Shown piece by piece: positions 59,551-64,000 of a stretch of DNA of 64,000 bases. The stretch is from Pseudocoprococcus catus. GTDB taxonomy: Bacteria > Bacillota > Clostridia > Lachnospirales > Lachnospiraceae. The stretch is from positions 1,509,358 to 1,573,357 of the forward strand of contig NZ_LR698973.1 of assembly GCF_902381825.1 (NCBI RefSeq). The letters are read 5' to 3'. Under the pieces are notes generated by a model. That model did no database searches and was not told the origin of the DNA. It saw only the letters and a program-made list of their open reading frames with translations. The first letter of the stretch is position 1; every line of letters starts with the position of its first letter. Position numbers and translations under genes: made by a program.

Positions 59551-60081
59551 CTAACGCTGAGTGAGCCGCTGAATATACTTTGGCAGATGTGCAGCCTGCA
59601 GAGCGGAACCGATGACATAGAAGAGAACGATGCCGACAATGCCTTCCATAACAAGGCCCGGAATCTGAGTCGCACCGGTATAGATGCTGCCGTAAAGAAT
59701 GGAGCCGCCGATGAAATAGCCGACAACCATGATAATGATACCGACAATGCTGGCAGCGGCTGTACGAATCTTGAACATGTTGACAGTGAGGCCTGTGCGG
59801 TTGGCAATATAACCGATGACAAAGCCCATGATGCCTTTGATGATCAGTGTTGGGATGATCCACTGTGCGTAACCGGTCAGTAAGTCAGACAATGCGGAAC
59901 CGATACCGCCGGCAAGAAGACCTGTTACAGGGCCAAAAAAGACACCGGAGATCAGAATAAAACAATTGCCGAGATGGGCATATCCCAGTGGAATAGGGAA
60001 CTGTAAAAACATTGTAGAAAGACACACGAGCGCAATGGCAAGTGCATTGATGCTGATTGTTCTGGAATTTAACTTATTCAT
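59551..60081 (-). CDS. ECF transporter S component, probable vitamin B6 precursor uptake
   Basis: A 176-residue membrane protein with six hydrophobic segments and ECF S-component features: ISINALAIALVCLSTMF start, YAHLGNCFILISGVFFGPVTG, LLAGGIGSALSDLLTGYAQWIIPTLIIKGIMG. S components bind one vitamin and share the energising EcfAAT module, which is not in the window. The link to the B6 kinase in the same operon is the only clue to the ligand. GAGAGG precedes ATG. Confidence 0.9.
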   Translation of the reverse strand: MNKLNSRTISINALAIALVCLSTMFLQFPIPLGYAHLGNCFILISGVFFGPVTGLLAGGIGSALSDLLTGYAQWIIPTLIIKGIMGFVIGYIANRTGLTVNMFKIRTAAASIVGIIIMVVGYFIGGSILYGSIYTGATQIPGLVMEGIVGIVLFYVIGSALQAAHLPKYIQRLTQR

Positions 60082-60299
60082 AAGTAAAACCTCTCTTCTG
60101 TATTAACATTACTTGATATCATACTGTGAATGTGACATTTTTGAAATGGCCAGTTTCATATTATTTCATATGGTCAGTTGATGGCAAAGCAAGATCAGGA
60201 GGCAGAGTGGCCAGAAAAGGATATATATGGTATACTGGATAAAACAATAGCAGTACGCGCGGTTGGCGCGTCAGGCACATAGGAGACAGGGGTGACATT

Positions 60300-61379
60300 T
60301 TGAATTTTATACATACAGCAGACATTCACTTAGGTGCAGCACCGGACAGTACAATGACCTGGGCGACTGACAGAGGAACAGAGATATGGGATTCTTTTTA
60401 CAAACTGCTTGATGAAACAGAGAGATCCGGTGCCGATCTTTTATTGATCGCAGGGGACCTTTTTCACAGGCAGCCGTTGAAGCGTGAGCTGAAGGAGCTG
60501 AATTATCGATTTTCGCAGCTGACGCATGCCAAGGTTGTTATTGTGGCGGGCAATCATGATTATATCGGCAATCAGTCATTTTATAAGGATTTTGAATGGG
60601 CAGATAATGTTGTATTTTTCAGGAAGAATCACATATCTTATGTTTATATTCAGTCACTGAATCTGATTGTATATGGAATGAGTTATGACAGACAGGAGAT
60701 CACGGAGGCTATGTATGACAGCCTCAAACCGATGCGAAGATTTCGTGACGGCAGGCCGCTGCCTGATGGATGCAGGCATATTTTGCTGGCTCATGGCGGG
60801 GACAGCAGTCACATTCCGATCAATCAGGAGAAGCTGCGCCAGGCGGGATTTGACTATATTGCGTTGGGACATATTCACAAACCGTGGATTGATGATCGGA
60901 GTCCGATGGCTTATGCCGGTGCACTGGAACCGATCGACCGCAATGATGAAGGACCTCATGGCTATATTCGCGGTGTTCTCAATGAAAGTGAGACAAAGAT
61001 CGATTTTGTTCCTTTTGCGTCCAGGTCTTATATCACATTAAATGTACCTGTCGCACCGGAGATGACCATGCGTCAGCTGGCTGAGCAGGTGAAAGCGCTG
61101 ATGGGGCAGAACGGAAGACAAAACATGTTTCAGATAGCAATAAGTGGTTTCAGAGATGTGGATTTTGAGCTGGATGAACGGATGCTGATGCGCCTGGGAA
61201 GGGTGCTGGCAGTTCATGATCACTCTGTTCCGGATTATGATTTTCAGCGGATTTATGATGAGAATAAGGATAATATCATCGGCATGTATATCCGGCACAT
61301 TTCGGAAATGGAGATCAGTGACGATTTGAAGGCGAAGGCGCTGTGTTATGGTATGAAAGCGTTTTATCAGATGAAGTAG
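60300..61379 (+). CDS. SbcD/YhaO-like metallophosphoesterase (DNA repair exonuclease)
   Basis: A 359-residue calcineurin-like nuclease with all metal motifs: TADIHLG, LLIAGDLFHRQ, VIVAGNHDYIG, LLAHGGDSSH, YIALGHIHKP, then a capping domain. With the next gene, an SMC-like ATPase, it forms a pair of the YhaO-YhaN/SbcCD type that processes DNA ends. The start is TTG at 60300, six bases after AGGGGTG, and the reading ADIHLG near residue 8 supports it. It ends 11 bases before the partner start. Confidence 0.92.
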   Translation: MNFIHTADIHLGAAPDSTMTWATDRGTEIWDSFYKLLDETERSGADLLLIAGDLFHRQPLKRELKELNYRFSQLTHAKVVIVAGNHDYIGNQSFYKDFEWADNVVFFRKNHISYVYIQSLNLIVYGMSYDRQEITEAMYDSLKPMRRFRDGRPLPDGCRHILLAHGGDSSHIPINQEKLRQAGFDYIALGHIHKPWIDDRSPMAYAGALEPIDRNDEGPHGYIRGVLNESETKIDFVPFASRSYITLNVPVAPEMTMRQLAEQVKALMGQNGRQNMFQIAISGFRDVDFELDERMLMRLGRVLAVHDHSVPDYDFQRIYDENKDNIIGMYIRHISEMEISDDLKAKALCYGMKAFYQMK

Positions 61380-61390
61380 GAGGCAGGGCA

Positions 61391-63400
61391 TTGATTATAA
61401 AACAATTGAATCTGGACCATTTTGGCAAATTTCACGGCAGGGAGATTGATCTGAATCCCGGAGTGAATATTATTTATGGGGCCAATGAATCGGGAAAGTC
61501 TACAGTGCATGCGTTTATTCAGAGTATGCTGTTTGGTGCGGAACGCCTTCGTGGGCGCGGTGCCGGACGGGATGCATATTCCAAATATCAGCCGTGGGAA
61601 GGCGGAGCAAGCTATGAAGGACGGATGCGCCTGAGTTATCAGGATAAAAATTGGCGGATTGTCAGGAATTTCTATAAAGATGACAGTCATTTTGAGGTGG
61701 TCGATGAGACGAGCGGACGGCAGGAAGCATGCGCATCAGATGATATTTCATCACTGATACCGGGAATGCAGCTTTCTAATTATCGGAATTCAATCAGTAC
61801 CGGCCAGCTGTCGGTCCAGCCGGATGGGCAGTTTACGACCAATATGCAGTCTTATATGGCGAATATGGCTATGGGAGCTACGGACAGTGTGGATGTGGGA
61901 CGGGCTCTGGCTTATCTGAAGGATGAACGCAAAAAGGCAGCCGGAAGATTTTCTCAGGAGACTTATCACCAATACCGTGACAAAGCAGAAATGCTTCGAA
62001 ATGAATTGAAAGCCAGAGAAGGCATTGCAGAGCGGCAGAAAGCTCTTGAACAGAATCGTGAAAGCATTTTAAAGCAGATACAGCAACTGGAAAATGATGC
62101 AGATGGCGCTATGAAAGCAGATCGGCAGGAACGAATGAAAGCGATACAGCTGATCCAGGAGAATAATGATGTGGCGGCCATGTACAAAGCCAAAAAAGCA
62201 GAACTCAGAGAATTTGAGGGACAGACAGGCGGGCAGAAGTATCAGCAGCAGATGAGTGGTGTCGTGGAAGAATACGAGGCTCGACAGGAGAAGCTGGAGG
62301 ATTATCAGTCGAGATACAGTGAACTGGAGGAACAGAATGAAGGAAACAGCATTCGCAATCTGGCATTGATATTCCCTGTGGCTGCACTTGCTGTGATCGT
62401 CTGGATTGCCGGCGGTCTTGTGGGACTGAAAGGCATTACACATATTCTTGCCGCTGTTTTGCTGACAGCTCTGGCGGTAGGACTGGCAGTATTTCTGATT
62501 CGGTCATCCGGCGGCAGAAAAGGCAGAATGAAGCAGCTGAAAGCCGATATGGATCGTCTGGAGAATGAGCAGCAGGCAATTTTGGATAAATATCAGATTG
62601 AGGATATCCATGAACTCATGGAAAAGAGCCAGAATCAGAGAAGCCGTCAGGATGTGGTACTCAGACTTCGGAGAGAACTTGAGCAGCTGCGTAAACGGTA
62701 TGATGAGCTGCAGAAACCTTTGGCACCGTATCTTGAGAAATATGGGGATAGTGTAACTTTGGAATCGGCTGCGGGACAGGAGCAGAAACAGAAGCTTCAA
62801 AAGCTTCGGGGTCAGGCGTCGGAGCTGTTGAGACGATCGGAACAGCTGAACTGGCAGTTGGAGCAGCTGAATATGAAACAGTCTGAGCTGAGTGAGCTGG
62901 AAGAACAGCTGAAGGTGCTTGATGCAGATCGGAAGATGAGTGAGGAAGATATGCGGGCCATTGACATCAGCATGAATGCGATTACGGAAATGACGGCCAG
63001 AATCCATGGATCTTTTGGTCTTCAGCTGGCAGATTATATTTCACAGCTTTTTTCTTATATTTCAAACGGCGCACATAAGAAACTGAACATTGATGAGAAG
63101 TTTCAGGTGACGGTGGATGATGACAGAAAACTGCTGCAGCCGCAGCAACTCTCTGCGGGAACGGCGGATCAGATTTATTTTTCTGTGAGAATGGCTGTCA
63201 GTCAGATGCTGTATGATGAACCGATGCCGCTGATATTGGATGACAGCTTCGTTTTGTATGATGATGAACGTCTGAAAAATACACTCAGATGGCTGACAGA
63301 ACAGAAGGCTTTCAGTCAGATCCTGATATTTACATGCCATCACAGAGAGGCTGAGATGTTGGAGAGTTTAAATTGCGATTATCATTATGTTGAATTGTAA
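61391..63400 (+). CDS. YhaN-like AAA ATPase with coiled coils
   Basis: A 669-residue SMC/Rad50-like ATPase: Walker A GANESGKSTVHAF near residue 35, long coiled-coil stretches (about 195-330 and 385-560), a hydrophobic pair in the middle (NLALIFPVAALAVIVWIAGG, then about 25 more residues) that may anchor it to the membrane, the ABC signature-like QLSAGTADQIYFSVRMA and Walker B PLILDDSFVLYDDERL. Start TTG at 61391, seven bases after AGGAGG. It pairs with the phosphoesterase just upstream. Membrane segments in the hinge are typical of YhaN rather than SbcC. Confidence 0.92.
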   Translation: MIIKQLNLDHFGKFHGREIDLNPGVNIIYGANESGKSTVHAFIQSMLFGAERLRGRGAGRDAYSKYQPWEGGASYEGRMRLSYQDKNWRIVRNFYKDDSHFEVVDETSGRQEACASDDISSLIPGMQLSNYRNSISTGQLSVQPDGQFTTNMQSYMANMAMGATDSVDVGRALAYLKDERKKAAGRFSQETYHQYRDKAEMLRNELKAREGIAERQKALEQNRESILKQIQQLENDADGAMKADRQERMKAIQLIQENNDVAAMYKAKKAELREFEGQTGGQKYQQQMSGVVEEYEARQEKLEDYQSRYSELEEQNEGNSIRNLALIFPVAALAVIVWIAGGLVGLKGITHILAAVLLTALAVGLAVFLIRSSGGRKGRMKQLKADMDRLENEQQAILDKYQIEDIHELMEKSQNQRSRQDVVLRLRRELEQLRKRYDELQKPLAPYLEKYGDSVTLESAAGQEQKQKLQKLRGQASELLRRSEQLNWQLEQLNMKQSELSELEEQLKVLDADRKMSEEDMRAIDISMNAITEMTARIHGSFGLQLADYISQLFSYISNGAHKKLNIDEKFQVTVDDDRKLLQPQQLSAGTADQIYFSVRMAVSQMLYDEPMPLILDDSFVLYDDERLKNTLRWLTEQKAFSQILIFTCHHREAEMLESLNCDYHYVEL

Positions 63401-63503
63401 AGGGGGCATATCAAATTCACCGCTCTCTTTGCTGTTATCATTATGAGTTTTGCAGTATAAACGATAGTCGCAATTTAAATGTTGTGAGACAGATAAGACA
63501 AAA

Positions 63504-63564
63504 GAAAAACGGATTCCGGTATGCTTCAAATGATAGATTTGGAGATAACGGAATCCGTTTTGTT
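63504..63564. terminator. Bidirectional terminator
   Basis: Perfect 13-bp arms AAAACGGATTCCG (63506-63518) and CGGAATCCGTTTT (63549-63561), 30-base loop, between convergent genes. Confidence 0.85.
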
Positions 63565-63590
63565 ATATCATTGCCTGTGGTGTACAGGTT

Positions 63591-64000
63591 TTATTTGTGG
63601 TATTTGCGGTAGTAAGCAAGTGAGTTCTGGATTTTCGCATTAGGATCGAGCAGTTCGCTGATGGAATGATCATAGTTCAGTTTGTCGATCATGAGTGCGA
63701 TGTACTTGCTCAGGTCTACATTGATGTAGTATGGACGGGATAATAAATCAGGTGTCTGATAAATAACGTTGGTTGTCAGAACCTTGGAGATAAGACCCTG
63801 TTCATAATATTCATCGAACTGTTTCAGACCGTTTGTGAAAAGACCGAATGTTGCTGCAACAAAAACACGCTTTGCCTTACGTTTCTTCAGTTCTTTGGCA
63901 ACATCCAGCATGCTTTCGCCAGAGGAGATCATATCATCAACGATGAAGACATCCTTGCCTTCGACGGATGAACCGAGGAATTCATGAGCAACGATCGGGT
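63591..64000 (-). CDS. prs: Ribose-phosphate pyrophosphokinase (partial, 5' end outside window)
   Basis: The frame is open to the right edge and ends at 63591. Visible are 136 residues: PIVAHEFLGSSVEGKDVFIV, then DDMISSGESMLDVAKELKKR, which is the PRPP/ribose-phosphate binding loop of PRPP synthetases and PRTases, and a C-terminal region rich in Tyr/Lys. The enzyme makes PRPP from ribose-5-phosphate and ATP. The end differs from the short Bacillus type and looks like the longer clostridial form, so a related phosphoribosyltransferase fold protein is a minor alternative. Confidence 0.88.
   Translation of the reverse strand, partial: PIVAHEFLGSSVEGKDVFIVDDMISSGESMLDVAKELKKRKAKRVFVAATFGLFTNGLKQFDEYYEQGLISKVLTTNVIYQTPDLLSRPYYINVDLSKYIALMIDKLNYDHSISELLDPNAKIQNSLAYYRKYHK

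Overview
The window looks like a chromosome segment of a strictly anaerobic, low-to-medium GC Firmicute of the class Clostridia, most likely a gut Lachnospiraceae. The reasons are strong AGGAGG ribosome-binding sites, the gene order gdpP-rplI-dnaB, DUF951 next to rpsF-ssb-rpsR, a small 2[4Fe-4S] ferredoxin, CwlD-type and GH18 wall enzymes, and CoA-based fermentation genes. No phage, insertion sequence or CRISPR array was seen.

Layout. 1-3150: the end of an RNA methyltransferase gene, a rhodanese, two small genes, six tRNAs on the minus strand (Arg, Leu, Val, Asp, a CAT tRNA, Thr) and tRNA-Cys on the plus strand. 3237-7617: a LysR regulator, GntP permease, CoA-transferase and MaoC-type hydratase that could feed a short hydroxyacid such as (R)-3-hydroxybutyrate to crotonyl-CoA. 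7782-9558: a DUF975 membrane protein and a lipoprotein. 9660-19527: a cyclic-di-GMP island that starts with a class I c-di-GMP riboswitch and terminator and continues with four plus-strand turnover proteins (GGDEF; 7TM-GGDEF; 7TM-GGDEF-EAL; REC-HD-GYP-GGDEF), then a Cache-GGDEF protein and a GntR regulator on the minus strand. 19804-24400: initiator tRNA, two HAD phosphatases, DUF951, a Uma2 protein and rpsF-ssb-rpsR.

24485-45125 is the most interesting part: a catabolic cluster of thiolase, free-acid 3-hydroxy dehydrogenase, SDR, phosphotriesterase-like hydrolase, MFS carrier, MBL hydrolase, two nearly identical 6-oxocamphor-hydrolase-like crotonases, LysR regulator, DUF362 protein, two-subunit 3-oxoacid CoA-transferase, beta-keto acid cleavage enzyme (BKACE) and LctP permease. 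Read as a pathway this matches anaerobic phloroglucinol degradation: ring reduction by the SDR, hydrolytic opening of a cyclic beta-diketone by the crotonases, oxidation of 3-hydroxy-5-oxohexanoate, cleavage of triacetate by the BKACE, then CoA transfer and thiolysis to acetyl-CoA. Four promoter regions in the cluster share a GTTAT-N11-ATAA dyad of the LysR T-N11-A type, which supports one regulon. The substrate assignment is inference.

45396-64000 is mostly housekeeping: DJ-1/PfpI protein, c-di-AMP phosphodiesterase GdpP, L9, DnaB, a MerR-like protein, DUF1858, ferredoxin, MecA, cell-wall or spore hydrolases (GH18 and CwlD), a radical SAM-B6 kinase-ECF transporter operon, an SbcD/YhaN-like nuclease pair and the end of a PRPP synthetase gene.

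Long imperfect palindromes recur between genes. One family (21729-21864, 41504-41695 and a truncated copy near 46447) has an internal core whose paired arms change together between copies, so it looks like a folded repeat element. A separate structured leader or small RNA with its own promoter lies at about 43350-43520, ahead of the LctP permease.
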